The notes beneath the pieces were generated by a model. The model had not been told where the DNA came from, did not search any database, and saw only the letters and a list, made by a program, of their open reading frames with translations. Source: Nocardioides caeni (GTDB lineage Bacteria; Actinomycetota; Actinomycetes; Propionibacteriales; Nocardioidaceae). From it: a stretch of DNA of 47,828 nt. Positions 24,839 to 33,126 of this stretch are shown here, in pieces; positions within the stretch are counted from its first letter, which is position 1; each line of letters opens with the position of its first letter. The position numbers and the translations under genes were made by a program. The stretch covers positions 25,928 to 73,755 of the forward strand of contig NZ_STGW01000015.1 in the NCBI RefSeq assembly GCF_004912195.1, written 5' to 3'.

Positions 24839-25384
24839 GTGCCGGCGACGAGACATCATCAGGAGCGTGAGGAGAAGCGCGCCGACCTGATCGCTGTCGC
24901 TCGACGCCTCTTCGTGGAGCAGGGCTACGAGGACACCTCGATGGCGAGTCTCGCGAAGGCGGCAGGTGTGGCCGGCAACACCATCTACTGGTACTTCGAC
25001 GACAAGGACGCGATCCTCCTTGCCGTCCTCGACGCCGTGTTCGGGGAGGCTCTCGCCGATTACGAGCAGGTCGCTGCCAACCCTCTCGAGGAGCAGCTGA
25101 ACTGGGTGGTGCAACGACTCCAGCAGATGCATCGGCTGGTGACGACCGTCCACAGCCGGGCCGCACACTCGCCGGCCATCTACGAGTGGCACACCAACTT
25201 TCATGCCGTCACCGAAGGCATGTTCCGCGCCGTCCTCGAGCAGAGCGGCATTGACCGCGAAGGAATCGAAGCCGAGGTCCGGATCGGCGTCTTCGCTGTC
25301 GAAGGCCTGCTCACCCACGGCCTCGACGAGGCGCAGCAGCGCGCCATCTGCAAGCGCCTCGCCGAGCAGTGGACCCGCATCTGA
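24839..25384 (+). CDS. TetR family transcriptional regulator
   Basis: A 181-residue repressor. The HTH is in RADLIAVARRLFVEQGYEDT, SMASLAKAAGVAGNTIYWYF and DKDAILLAVLDA (residues about 15-65), followed by a helical ligand domain with LEEQLNWVVQRLQQMH. GTG start at 24839. It is divergent from the alpha/beta hydrolase, the usual arrangement for self-repressed TetR pairs. Ligand unknown. Confidence 0.92.
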   Translation: MPATRHHQEREEKRADLIAVARRLFVEQGYEDTSMASLAKAAGVAGNTIYWYFDDKDAILLAVLDAVFGEALADYEQVAANPLEEQLNWVVQRLQQMHRLVTTVHSRAAHSPAIYEWHTNFHAVTEGMFRAVLEQSGIDREGIEAEVRIGVFAVEGLLTHGLDEAQQRAICKRLAEQWTRI

Positions 25385-25516
25385 TCAACCGGCGGGGTTG
25401 CGGGTCGTCATCTCGGGGCGGACCCTTGGCGGGCGGTCGCCGCCTGAGCCCTCCCTGCGGGGGACATCGGATCTGCTGGCGGACGTGGAAGGCGGTCGTC
25501 TGCCAGCATCACGGCT

Positions 25517-25867
25517 ATGCGCTCGTCCGTCACGGTGGCTCTCCTGCTGATCGCCCTCGCCTCGTCGTCCTGCGGCGACGACGCCCGTGAGGCCGATGAT
25601 GATCGGGCGTCAACGAACGACGACAGGTCATCGATCAGCGACAAGTTCGATGGCTCGGACGACGATCCCGGCAGCGAGGAGGACTGCCTCGTGGAGGAGA
25701 GCACCGTCGCGACTGCCGCTGAGGCGTACTACGCAGCCAACGGGAGCTACCCGTCGTCGCTCGAGGCGTTGGACGGCGAATACCTCACGGACGTCGACAA
25801 GTTGACGTACGTCGTCGACATCGACGATGACGGCTCCCCGGTCCTGGTCGACGACGCCCCGTGCTGA
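25517..25867 (+). CDS. Putative lipoprotein with pseudopilin-like repeat
   Basis: A 116-residue exported protein with signal peptide and lipobox-like LASSSCGDD. After an acidic, low-complexity linker the segment CLVEESTVATAAEAYYAANGSYPSSLEAL resembles the C-terminal part of type II pseudopilins, in which ExYxxxNGxYP is common; pseudopilins normally have an N-terminal prepilin helix, absent here. It is therefore a soluble relative or a chance likeness. A final DDAPC may pair with another Cys. No function is assigned. Confidence 0.6.
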   Translation: MRSSVTVALLLIALASSSCGDDAREADDDRASTNDDRSSISDKFDGSDDDPGSEEDCLVEESTVATAAEAYYAANGSYPSSLEALDGEYLTDVDKLTYVVDIDDDGSPVLVDDAPC

Positions 25868-25976
25868 GGGCACGCATCCGTCCTGCAGCGCCGCTCCTCT
25901 CCTGACTCGTTCGAACTATGGAGAACGGTCTCATCGTCGGAGGTATTGAGTTGCCGGTTCGGCGTACCGTCGAACC

Positions 25977-26102
25977 ATGGAGATCCTCTTCAGCCTCGGC
26001 GCCGCCTGGGTGGCCGCTGCCGCTGCCGTGACCTTCGGTCTCGCGCACGCGGCGACGCACACCCAGCCGTTCGCCATCGAGCGCGGACCGCGCCGCATCT
26101 GA
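25977..26102 (+). CDS. Small single-helix protein, hypothetical
   Basis: A 41-codon ORF beginning MEILFSLGAAWVAAAAAVTF, with one hydrophobic helix and a basic C-terminus (ERGPRRI). No clear ribosome site; short and uncertain, but positioned in a gene gap of about 300 bases and with a plausible membrane helix. Confidence 0.35.
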   Translation: MEILFSLGAAWVAAAAAVTFGLAHAATHTQPFAIERGPRRI

Positions 26103-26182
26103 CTAGGTCAGGCACGCGATGTCCGAGGACATCGGTGCCGGCGGCCGCGCTCTGACGCGCCGCAACGGGCGTCGCAGCGGCC

Positions 26183-26770
26183 TCAGAGCTCGGCAGGAAG
26201 CCCGCGCAGGTAGAGGTCCGTGAGGTCGGCGGCGTTCCTCAATGCGTCGATGACCCGAGGGTTCGCCTCCGGGAAGACCTCGGGATAGTCCTGCTCGCCG
26301 AGCTCGACACGCACGGGCCAGGCGAGCTGCTCCGTGTCCAGACGGAATTGGGCGTCGACGCCCGGCTTGTTGCCGCGCGGGTCCTGGCGATGCCACGAGC
26401 CCTCGAGGTGGATGGCCACCAGGCCGTGGAGCATGAAGGTGGACTCGTCGTCGGTCAGCAGCTGATAGCAGAGCCCCGTCGGGATGCCATCGGCCCGCAG
26501 CAGTGCGGCCAGGAGATGTGCCTTGGGGTAGCAGAGGCCCGTGCCCTGCTCCAGGGCCTCCGACGCGCTGACGGTGATGCGGGGGTCCTCGGCATCCCAG
26601 GAGTGGGACACCTCGTCCCGCACGTGCTCGAACGCCGCCCGCCCGAAGCCGACGTCGTCCGGGTACGCGCCGCGTAGCTCGCGTGCGAGGTCACGGATGG
26701 CGGGGTGGGAGTGATCGACGATCTCGTCCTCGCCGAGGTAGTCCGCGGGATCGCCGGCGATGAGCTGCAC
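26183..26770 (-). CDS. Transglutaminase-like domain protein
   Basis: A 195-residue protein with the transglutaminase/protease core: Cys in GLCYPKAHLLAALLRADGI near residue 80, His in LHGLVAIHL and Asp in RQDPRGNK, in the right order. Such proteins hydrolyse or crosslink amides, in cytoplasm or at the surface; here there is no signal peptide, so it is probably cytoplasmic. The GTG at 26770 is the first start in frame. Downstream plus-strand genes are divergent. Confidence 0.88.
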   Translation of the reverse strand: MQLIAGDPADYLGEDEIVDHSHPAIRDLARELRGAYPDDVGFGRAAFEHVRDEVSHSWDAEDPRITVSASEALEQGTGLCYPKAHLLAALLRADGIPTGLCYQLLTDDESTFMLHGLVAIHLEGSWHRQDPRGNKPGVDAQFRLDTEQLAWPVRVELGEQDYPEVFPEANPRVIDALRNAADLTDLYLRGLPAEL

Positions 26771-26846
26771 GGGCTCAAGGTAGTGGACGGAGAACCGGGT
26801 GACCTAGGTATTGCATTCGAACACCAGTTCTATTAATATCCATCGT

Positions 26847-28268
26847 ATGGACTCCCCGATCGCCCACGACGACCCGCCCGCCGGGTCGTTGCGCGCGGCC
26901 GGAGTCGCGGCTGCCGCGGGCGAGCTGGTCGCCACCGACTGGTCGGCGGTCCCGAGCGACGACCTGCCGGCGATGGTCGCCGACATCGCGCGGGCGCAGG
27001 CCATGCTCGGTGCGTCCCTGCTGGCCGTCGCCGATCGTCTCGGCGAGTGTGATGCCGTCCAGGAGCTCGGCTGGGCCTCGGTCAAGGACTTCCTCACCCA
27101 CATGACGGGTGGGCACAAGGGATCCGGCAGCGGGATCATCCGGACGGCAGGTCGGCTTCGCCACCTTCCGGCGGTGAAGGAGGCGCTCGAGGAGGGCCGG
27201 ATCTCGATGGACCAGACACGAGCCATCGCCACCCAGGTCTCCCGGTTTCCGCTGGAGCAGGAGATCCGCAGCGACATCGCCGGCATCCTGGTCGAGAAGG
27301 CCACCCAGGGGCTGGACGCGAGCGATCTCGTCACGAGCGTCCCTGCCGCGGTTCGTGAATACGACCCCGACGGGTCGATCCTGTCGCTGGAGGCGGACCG
27401 GGCGCGCAACGAGCGCAACGCCCATGCCAACCGGTTCCTCTCGTTCACCAACGACATCCACGGCGGCGTCAGCGTGCGGGGCTACGCCACGATCGAGGAC
27501 GTCGAGCGCATCAAGACGGTCCTCATGCCGCTGTCTGCGCCGGTCGCGAGCGAGCCAGGGGCCTGCGGCGGGGTGCCCCACGTGCCGGGCGCGCCGATCC
27601 TCGACGACGACGGCCAGCCGATCGCTCGTTCGTCCTGCCCCGAGCCGGGATGCGCCCACGACGGCAGCGACCCCCGCGAGCACGGAGTCCGACTCTGGGA
27701 CGCCCTCGTCGAGCTCGCCGAGCGGGCCCGTGCCACCGACGACCTCCCGCACGACCACGGCGCCCGGCCCCGGATCGTCGTGACTATCGACCACGAGCGG
27801 CTGCGCCGCGACCTCGCCGACACCAACTTCGTCCCGATCGACGACCAGGGTCGTCTCGGCTCGGGCCAGCTCCTCAGCGCGGGCGTCGTACGCCGGCTCG
27901 CCTGCGACGCCGAGATCCTGCCCGTCGTCCTCGGCTCCGAGAGCGAGGTGCTCGACGTCGGCCGCAGCCACCGCCTCGTGACACCCGCCCTCTGGAACGC
28001 GCTGGTCCTCCGCGACCGCCACTGCGCCTTCCCCGGCTGCAGCCGACTCCCGCTCGCCTGCGACGCCCACCACATCGTCCACTGGGCAGACGGCGGAGTC
28101 ACCAGTCTCGCCAACCTCATCATGCTCTGCCGACATCACCACACGACCATCCATCGAAGTCCATGGACGGTCGCCATCGACCCGGCGACCGGACGCCCCG
28201 TGTGGACCAGACCACCCGGGGCCCGGATCGCACGCCTCGGGCCCATGCCGGCACCGCACGCGGCCTGA
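26847..28268 (+). CDS. DUF222/HNH endonuclease protein (13E12 repeat family)
   Basis: A 473-residue member of a paralogous family very common in actinobacteria, once called 13E12 repeat proteins. The helical DUF222 region spans about residues 30-300. The HNH nuclease is at the end: HCAFPGCSRLPLACDAHHIV, WADGGVTSLANLIMLC and HHHTTIHRSPW. The Cys pairs hold a structural metal and the histidines are catalytic. I use the ATG at 26847; an upstream TTG adds 12 residues. The family's biological role is unclear and the copies are often variable. Confidence 0.9.
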   Translation: MDSPIAHDDPPAGSLRAAGVAAAAGELVATDWSAVPSDDLPAMVADIARAQAMLGASLLAVADRLGECDAVQELGWASVKDFLTHMTGGHKGSGSGIIRTAGRLRHLPAVKEALEEGRISMDQTRAIATQVSRFPLEQEIRSDIAGILVEKATQGLDASDLVTSVPAAVREYDPDGSILSLEADRARNERNAHANRFLSFTNDIHGGVSVRGYATIEDVERIKTVLMPLSAPVASEPGACGGVPHVPGAPILDDDGQPIARSSCPEPGCAHDGSDPREHGVRLWDALVELAERARATDDLPHDHGARPRIVVTIDHERLRRDLADTNFVPIDDQGRLGSGQLLSAGVVRRLACDAEILPVVLGSESEVLDVGRSHRLVTPALWNALVLRDRHCAFPGCSRLPLACDAHHIVHWADGGVTSLANLIMLCRHHHTTIHRSPWTVAIDPATGRPVWTRPPGARIARLGPMPAPHAA

Positions 28269-28347
28269 CCTCCGGGCAACCCCGCAGGTTCCCATCCGAG
28301 CTGCCGATCACTCCGAATGACACCCGGAGCGGCAGGAAGGATCGACG

Positions 28348-28452
28348 ATGGACAGCGCCCTGATGATCGCGGTGGCCGGATGGCTCGCCGTCCAGCTGCC
28401 GCTCGCCGTCCTCGTCGGACGAGGCCTCGCCCGCGCCGAGGCTACGAGCTGA
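28348..28452 (+). CDS. Small membrane protein, 34 residues
   Basis: Begins MDSALMIAVAGWLAVQLPLA, a single membrane helix, and ends RGLARAEATS. A strong AGGAAGG ribosome site stands about eight bases before the ATG. Its end overlaps the 3' end of the convergent TauE gene by 11 bases. Too short for usual gene callers. Confidence 0.5.
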   Translation: MDSALMIAVAGWLAVQLPLAVLVGRGLARAEATS

Positions 28453-29452
28453 CGCCCTTGCGGGCGCTGCTCGGCGTCCGCTTGCCGTAGTCCTCGATCT
28501 CCGCGACGTACGGCGCCCCGAAAGCCGGCAGCCCGTGTCGCTTGCGCAACATCCCCCACACCAGCGGCACCAGGACCAGCATCGCCACGCCGACCGCCGC
28601 GACCGTCACGGCCTCGAGCGTGTCGTGCCCCTCGCCGTAGGGGTGCAGCCCGGCCTTGAACAGCAGCGCCACCCCCGACATCGTCAACACGATCACGATG
28701 CCCCGCCGGATCACCGACTGCGGCACCCGCGGCGCCAGCCGGGCGCCCAGCAGCGTGCCCGGCACCGAGCCCACGATCAGCGGGATCACCAGCTCCCAGT
28801 CCAGGCCGTGGATCGCGATGTTGGCGATCGCCGCGCTCAGCACCAGCGGCACCGCCTGCACCAGGTCGGTGCCGACCAGCTTCACCGCGGACAGGCCCGG
28901 ATAGAGCATCAGCAGCGCGATCATGATGACCGAGCCCGAGCCGACGCTCGTCACGCCCACCAGCAGCCCGCCCAGCATCCCGACGAGCAGCGTCGGGACC
29001 GGCCGGATGCGCGGGTTGTCGTCGGGCTCCGCGCCGCCACGACGTACGCGGATCAGGTTGATGTAGAGCCGCAGCGCATAGGTCGACGCAGCGAACAGCA
29101 GCGCGATGCCGATACACAGCTTGAGGGCCGACTCCAGCTGGTCCGGATCGTCGGTCAGCCACTTCACCAGCCACGGACCGGCGAACGCCATCGGCACCGA
29201 TCCCGCGATCAGCCACCCCGCCAACCGCAGGTTGGGCGAGCCCTCGCGGGCGTGGGTGATCGCCCCGCCCGTCTTGTAGACCGCGGCCGCGGTCAGGTCC
29301 GCCGTCACGATCGCCGCCGTGTGGCCCACGCCCAGGAAGATCAGGGCCGGCGTCATCAGCGCGCCGCCGCCCATCCCGGTCAGACCGACCACGATGCCGA
29401 CGAAGAAGCCCGCGGCGGCGATCGAGAGCGCCGTCCAGGTCAGGAGATCCAT
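28442..29452 (-). CDS. Sulfite exporter TauE/SafE family protein
   Basis: A 336-residue integral membrane protein with about eight helices and the family pattern FFVGIVVGLTGMGGGALMTP near the start, repeated in the second half as LLVGVTSVGSGSVIMIAL. It should move a small sulfur anion, such as sulfite or a sulfonate, outward. Its ATG overlaps the stop of the CysC-phosphatase fusion (TGATG), so it is co-expressed with sulfate activation and could protect from sulfite. Direction and substrate are family-based. Confidence 0.9.
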   Translation of the reverse strand: MDLLTWTALSIAAAGFFVGIVVGLTGMGGGALMTPALIFLGVGHTAAIVTADLTAAAVYKTGGAITHAREGSPNLRLAGWLIAGSVPMAFAGPWLVKWLTDDPDQLESALKLCIGIALLFAASTYALRLYINLIRVRRGGAEPDDNPRIRPVPTLLVGMLGGLLVGVTSVGSGSVIMIALLMLYPGLSAVKLVGTDLVQAVPLVLSAAIANIAIHGLDWELVIPLIVGSVPGTLLGARLAPRVPQSVIRRGIVIVLTMSGVALLFKAGLHPYGEGHDTLEAVTVAAVGVAMLVLVPLVWGMLRKRHGLPAFGAPYVAEIEDYGKRTPSSARKGVSS

Positions 29453-31338
29453 CAGTCGTCCGCCTCGGGTCCGGTCAGGCGCCCGAGCACGGCATCGAAG
29501 AGAGCATCGATCTGGTCCGCCGATGCGTCCGCGGCGGTCCGTCCCCGACGGAACGGGTCGCGGATGTCATGGTGGTCGCTGGCGCCGGCCCGGCGGTGAC
29601 CCACCGCGGTCACCAGCGCGCGACCGTTGAGGTCCGCGTCCACCCGCGCCACCGACTCGGCGAACTGGCCGAGGGTGAAGACCTTGCGGAAGGCGTTGGG
29701 GACCTCCTCCAGCACGTACTCCCGGTGCGAGGCCTCCGCCGTCAGCACCAGGTCGGCGCCGGCGATCAGCTCGCGGGTCAGGCGCTGGCTGGCGAACGAG
29801 TCGATCAGCTCGGTGCTCACCCCCCGCGCGCGCAGCGACTCCGCCATCGTCTCGTCGACCGCGTGGGCCCGGAAGCCGTGCGTGCCGGCGCTGATGAACT
29901 CGATCCGGTCGTTCGCGCCGGTCAGTGCCCGCGCCCGCAGCTCCATGTAGGGCGAGCGGCAGATGTTGGCGGTGCAGATGAAGAGGACGCGGAGGGGGGA
30001 AGGCGGGCTGGGAGCGGCCGCTGCGGGCGTCTCGATACGCCCGCTCGTTCCTCGCGGGCTACTCGACGAACGAACAGGAGAGGTGGCTGCGGGCGTCTCG
30101 TGACGCTCGCTGGCGCTCGCTCCTCGACGAACTGGGGAGTCGACGTCGATCAGGCCCTCGGTGCGCAGCGCGGCGATCACGTCCTCGAGGGCGTCGTCGA
30201 TCGTGCGGCCGGTGGTGTCGACGCGGACGTCGGCGTCCTCGGGCTCCTCATAGGGGGAGGAGATGCCGGTGAACTCGGGGATCTCGCCGCGACGGGCCTT
30301 CGCATAGAGGCCCTTGCGGTCGCGGCGTTCGCACTCCTCCAACGGCGTGGCCACGTGGACGAGGAAGAAGCGGCCGCCGGCGCTCTCCACCATCTCCCGC
30401 ACCTGCTGGCGGGTCTCGTCGAAGGGCGCGATCGGGCTGCAGACCGCGAGCCCGCCGTGCCGAGCGATCTCCGCGGCGACCCAGCCGATCCGGCGGATGT
30501 TGGTCTCGCGGTCCTCCTTGGAGAAGGTCAGTCCCGCCGACAGGTTCCGTCGTACGACGTCTCCGTCGAGGCTCGTCAACGATCGCTGGCCCTGCTCGAG
30601 GATGCGGTCCATCAGGGCTCGCGCCAGCGTCGACTTCCCGCTGCCGGACAGACCGGTGAAGAAGAGGACCAAGCCCTGGTCGGCGGGCTCCGGGTGCTCC
30701 TGCGCGGCGATGTCGGCCAGCTCAGGGATCACGGAGCCGCCCTGCACGAGCTCGACGATCGGGTCGGCGCCGGCATACCAGGCCAGGACCGAGGAGCGGA
30801 GCTTCTCGTCCTCGGGGCGGCCGTGGTCGGTGAGCGGGATCGCGACGACCTCCGCGTCGATCAGCGACGCGACGCGCTGGGCTGACCGCAGCAGGCCGAC
30901 GGGGGAGACCGCCGGACGGCCGACGCCGACGAGGGCGGCCAGCAGCACCGGTCCCAGGCCACGGAGCTGGGCGAGCTGGGCGTCGGTGATCAGGTCGGTG
31001 ACCGGGACGACGACGCGGCCGCCGTATTGCTGGCGGGCGACGTCGGGCGCCAGGTGCAGGCGCCGGAACGGGCCGAACTGGGCGTGCGTCAGCGGCTCGA
31101 CGCTCAACCCCCGCAGGGTCTCTCGGATCAGCGCCAGCGGCAGACCCTCCGGGTCGACGATCTCCACGGGGTGGCCCTCGTCGAGGTGGGCGACGATCGC
31201 GTCCGGGAGCGCCAGCGTGATCGGGCTGCCCGGCTCGTTGAACCCGACGATGGGACCGGCCGCGCCGGAGGTCAGCAGCTCGAGGTCGTCCAGCTCCCGA
31301 GGCGTCGGGCAGTGCTGGGGAACGGGCGGAGTCGACAC
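29452..31338 (-). CDS. cysC: CysC adenylylsulfate kinase fused to low-molecular-weight phosphatase
   Basis: A 628-residue fusion. Residues about 1-215 resemble the PUA-like part of ATP sulfurylases (LDDLELLTSGAAGPIVGF). Residues about 220-405 are APS kinase, with P-loop FFTGLSGSGKSTLARAL, LDGDVVRRNLSAGLTF and GIAPFDETR-like SPIAPFDETR; it makes PAPS. Residues about 450-628 are a low-molecular-weight protein tyrosine phosphatase, with CTANICRS (CX5R) and the acid loop IRDPFRRG. The joining linker is encoded by two dispersed repeat half-units. The start is the GTG at 31338. Whether the phosphatase acts on arginine, tyrosine or a small ester is open. Confidence 0.88.
   Translation of the reverse strand: MSTPPVPQHCPTPRELDDLELLTSGAAGPIVGFNEPGSPITLALPDAIVAHLDEGHPVEIVDPEGLPLALIRETLRGLSVEPLTHAQFGPFRRLHLAPDVARQQYGGRVVVPVTDLITDAQLAQLRGLGPVLLAALVGVGRPAVSPVGLLRSAQRVASLIDAEVVAIPLTDHGRPEDEKLRSSVLAWYAGADPIVELVQGGSVIPELADIAAQEHPEPADQGLVLFFTGLSGSGKSTLARALMDRILEQGQRSLTSLDGDVVRRNLSAGLTFSKEDRETNIRRIGWVAAEIARHGGLAVCSPIAPFDETRQQVREMVESAGGRFFLVHVATPLEECERRDRKGLYAKARRGEIPEFTGISSPYEEPEDADVRVDTTGRTIDDALEDVIAALRTEGLIDVDSPVRRGASASERHETPAATSPVRSSSSPRGTSGRIETPAAAAPSPPSPLRVLFICTANICRSPYMELRARALTGANDRIEFISAGTHGFRAHAVDETMAESLRARGVSTELIDSFASQRLTRELIAGADLVLTAEASHREYVLEEVPNAFRKVFTLGQFAESVARVDADLNGRALVTAVGHRRAGASDHHDIRDPFRRGRTAADASADQIDALFDAVLGRLTGPEADD
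30028..30132. repeat. Two repeat half-units forming the CysC-phosphatase linker
   Basis: Half-unit 30028-30071 (read on the minus strand as [17 protein letters not shown]) and half-unit 30094-30132 ([15 protein letters not shown]) lie in the same orientation. They match the half-units in ygfZ and in the thioredoxin gene, in the same reading frame. Confidence 0.85.
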
Positions 31339-31368
31339 GTGCGTGATCGTACAGAGTCGAGTGAGTTG

Positions 31369-31384
31369 ATCTGCTTTTGCAGAT
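31369..31384. promoter_or_regulatory. Palindrome ATCTGC-TTTT-GCAGAT
   Basis: A perfect 6-4-6 palindrome in the divergent gap between the CysC fusion and the XRE gene. It could be an operator for either transcript. Confidence 0.4.
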
Positions 31385-31447
31385 TGATCGGCGGAGCCTG
31401 TCGCTGCGGTCCTCGCACCTCGTGTGAAGGACCTCACGTGCTGCCTG

Positions 31448-31472
31448 CTTGCAGTTTGCTAACTATTGCAAG
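31448..31472. promoter_or_regulatory. Palindromic operator candidate before XRE gene
   Basis: CTTGCA (31448-31453) is inverted as TGCAAG (31467-31472), with an inner GTT-TGCT-AAC. It ends four bases before the first ATG of the XRE regulator, where self-repression would be expected. Confidence 0.5.
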
Positions 31473-31476
31473 CATC

Positions 31477-31947
31477 ATGGTGGACATGGCAATGGGCAAG
31501 GTCGGCAAGACCGTCGAGTCACTGGGCGACTACCTCAAGGAGCAGCGGGTCTCGTCCCGTCTGTCCCTGCGGCAGCTCGCCGAGCAGGCCGGCGTCTCGA
31601 ACCCGTACCTCAGCCAGATCGAGCGTGGACTCCGCAAGCCGTCGGCCGAGGTGCTCCAGCAGATCGCCAAGGCCCTGCGGATCTCCGCAGAGCAGCTCTA
31701 TGTCCGGGCCGGGATCCTCAGCCCGGACGACGGCGTGGGGGGATCGGTCGAGCTCGCGATTCTGGGCGACACCGGTCTGACCGAGCGGCAGAAGCAGTCG
31801 CTCCTCGATGTCTATGCATCGTTCCTCGCGCTCAACGCGGCCGAGGCGGAGGACTCCGAGGAGTCCACCGACGCGACCGAGGAAGAGCTGGCGCACGAGG
31901 ACGCGCCGATCACCACCGAGACGAACACCGTCACCAACGAAGGATGA
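31477..31947 (+). CDS. XRE family transcriptional regulator
   Basis: A 156-residue DNA-binding protein. The HTH covers LSLRQLAEQAGVSNPYLSQI and ERGLRKPSAEVLQQIAKAL (residues about 28-66), followed by ISAEQLYVRAGI and an acidic tail (ESTDATEEELAHED). The gene order, XRE then HbhA-like then DUF2516, is the order seen in mycobacteria for Rv0474, hbhA and Rv0476. Start codons at 31477, 31486 and 31492 are all possible; it probably controls itself and the HbhA-like gene five bases downstream. Confidence 0.88.
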   Translation: MVDMAMGKVGKTVESLGDYLKEQRVSSRLSLRQLAEQAGVSNPYLSQIERGLRKPSAEVLQQIAKALRISAEQLYVRAGILSPDDGVGGSVELAILGDTGLTERQKQSLLDVYASFLALNAAEAEDSEESTDATEEELAHEDAPITTETNTVTNEG

Positions 31948-31952
31948 ATTCC

Positions 31953-32549
31953 ATGCCGAAGCTCGAGCTCCCCAAGATCGAGATCCCCAAGGTCGAGATC
32001 CCCAAGATCGACCTCAAGAAGATCGACCTCCCCGACGTCCCCGAGGTCGCCGCGAAGCCCGTCTACGCCACCGTCGGCGCGACCGACCTGGCCGTCGAGA
32101 AGGTCCGCGGCTACGTCGCCGACGTGCAGTCCAAGGTGACCGCCAAGGTGACCGAGGTCCGCAAGGACGTCACCGACCGCGTCGAGGCCGTCCAGGCCAA
32201 GGCCAAGGGCTTCGAGCTCCCCGAGCCGAAGTCGCTGCAGGACAAGGCCACCGCGACCATCGCCGACTTCCAGGCTGACGCCAAGGCCCTGCCGACCAAG
32301 GTCCAGACCTCCGCGAAGGCCGCCTACGACGAGAACCTCGACAAGGCCACCGCGCTCTACGCCGACCTCGCCAAGCGCGGCGAGGGCGTCGTCGTGAAGT
32401 TCCGCTCCGGCGAGACCCCGGCCCCCGCCCCGGCCAAGAAGGCGCCCGCCGCCAAGAAGGCCCCGGCGAAGAAGGCTCCCGCCAAGAAGGCTCCGGCCAA
32501 GAAGGCTGCTGCGAAGAAGGCTCCGGCCAAGAAGGCTGCCGCCAAGTGA
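31953..32549 (+). CDS. HbhA-like (heparin-binding hemagglutinin) protein
   Basis: A 198-residue protein with three parts. The N-terminus repeats [19 protein letters not shown]; the centre is a long helical, likely coiled-coil region (residues about 45-150); and the C-terminus is Lys/Ala/Pro-rich with repeated [10 protein letters not shown], like the heparin-binding tail of mycobacterial HbhA. It is probably surface or envelope associated. A GAAGGA site stands about ten bases before the ATG, and it follows the XRE gene directly. In mycobacteria the lysine tail is methylated; that is unknown here. Confidence 0.85.
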   Translation: MPKLELPKIEIPKVEIPKIDLKKIDLPDVPEVAAKPVYATVGATDLAVEKVRGYVADVQSKVTAKVTEVRKDVTDRVEAVQAKAKGFELPEPKSLQDKATATIADFQADAKALPTKVQTSAKAAYDENLDKATALYADLAKRGEGVVVKFRSGETPAPAPAKKAPAAKKAPAKKAPAKKAPAKKAAAKKAPAKKAAAK

Positions 32550-32583
32550 GCTGACGCTCTCCGCCGTCCCTGAGACGGCCACG

Positions 32584-32623
32584 CCACGACCCCGGGGTAT
32601 GAGCCCGGGGTCGTGGTGTTTTT
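32584..32623 (+). terminator. Rho-independent terminator after HbhA-like gene
   Basis: CCACGACCCCGGG (32584-32596) pairs with CCCGGGGTCGTGG (32604-32616), 13 perfect pairs, followed by TGTTTTT. It ends the XRE/HbhA-like transcript. Confidence 0.9.
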
Positions 32624-32628
32624 GCACA

Positions 32629-32742
32629 GGTCATCGAGAAGCGAGCGCCAGCGAGCGTCACGAGATGTCTGTGGTCACCTCGACGAGGTCCGCACTGGGG
32701 TCTCGTGACGCCCGCTCGTTCCTCGCGGGCTCCTCGACCACC
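32629..32742. repeat. Composite 114-bp palindromic repeat, copy A
   Basis: Begins GGTCATCGAGAAGC, runs through arm core AGCGAGCGCCAGCGAGCG, a ~30-base centre and the second arm (GCCCGC/GCGGGC hairpin), and ends GCTCCTCGACCACC. The ends are inverted repeats of each other. It lies between the terminator and the DUF2516 gene. Confidence 0.85.
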
Positions 32743-32764
32743 GGAGGCCGGTAGGCTGTGCGGC

Positions 32765-33073
32765 ATGGGTGGGGGATTCGTGCCGGCAGTCAGCAATGCC
32801 GAGCTGTGGATCAACTTCGGCGTCGCCTACGCCCTGCTGATCATCAAGATCGTTGCCCTCGTCAGCGCCCTCGTCTTCTCCGCCGAGTCCTACGTCGCGG
32901 CCGACAAGCTCACCAAGACCACCTGGTCGGCGATCCTCGGCGCCGGTGTCGGCCTGCAGCTCGCGCTATGGCTGGGCATCGACTTCTCGATCATCAACCT
33001 CGCCGCCACCGTCGCGGCCTGCGTCTACCTCGCTGACGTGCGCCCCGCTCTGTCGGGGCTGCGCCGCCGCTGA
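32765..33073 (+). CDS. DUF2516 family membrane protein
   Basis: A 102-residue protein with three hydrophobic helices (about residues 12-38, 53-72 and 75-92) and the family stretch [16 protein letters not shown]. It matches the DUF2516 family, found after hbhA in mycobacteria, and the order is kept here despite a terminator and a composite repeat between. Function unknown. Confidence 0.88.
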   Translation: MGGGFVPAVSNAELWINFGVAYALLIIKIVALVSALVFSAESYVAADKLTKTTWSAILGAGVGLQLALWLGIDFSIINLAATVAACVYLADVRPALSGLRRR

Positions 33074-33083
33074 GCGTCTCTTC

Positions 33084-33122
33084 GGTCGTCGAGACGGTCG
33101 CTGCGCAACCTCCTCGACCACC
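33084..33122. repeat. Repeat half-unit, GGTCGTCGAG...CTCGACCACC variant
   Basis: Begins GGTCGTCGAGACGGTCGC and ends TCCTCGACCACC, a short palindrome of the same family but with a different core. It lies between DUF2516 and manA. Confidence 0.55.
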
Positions 33123-33126
33123 GGGA

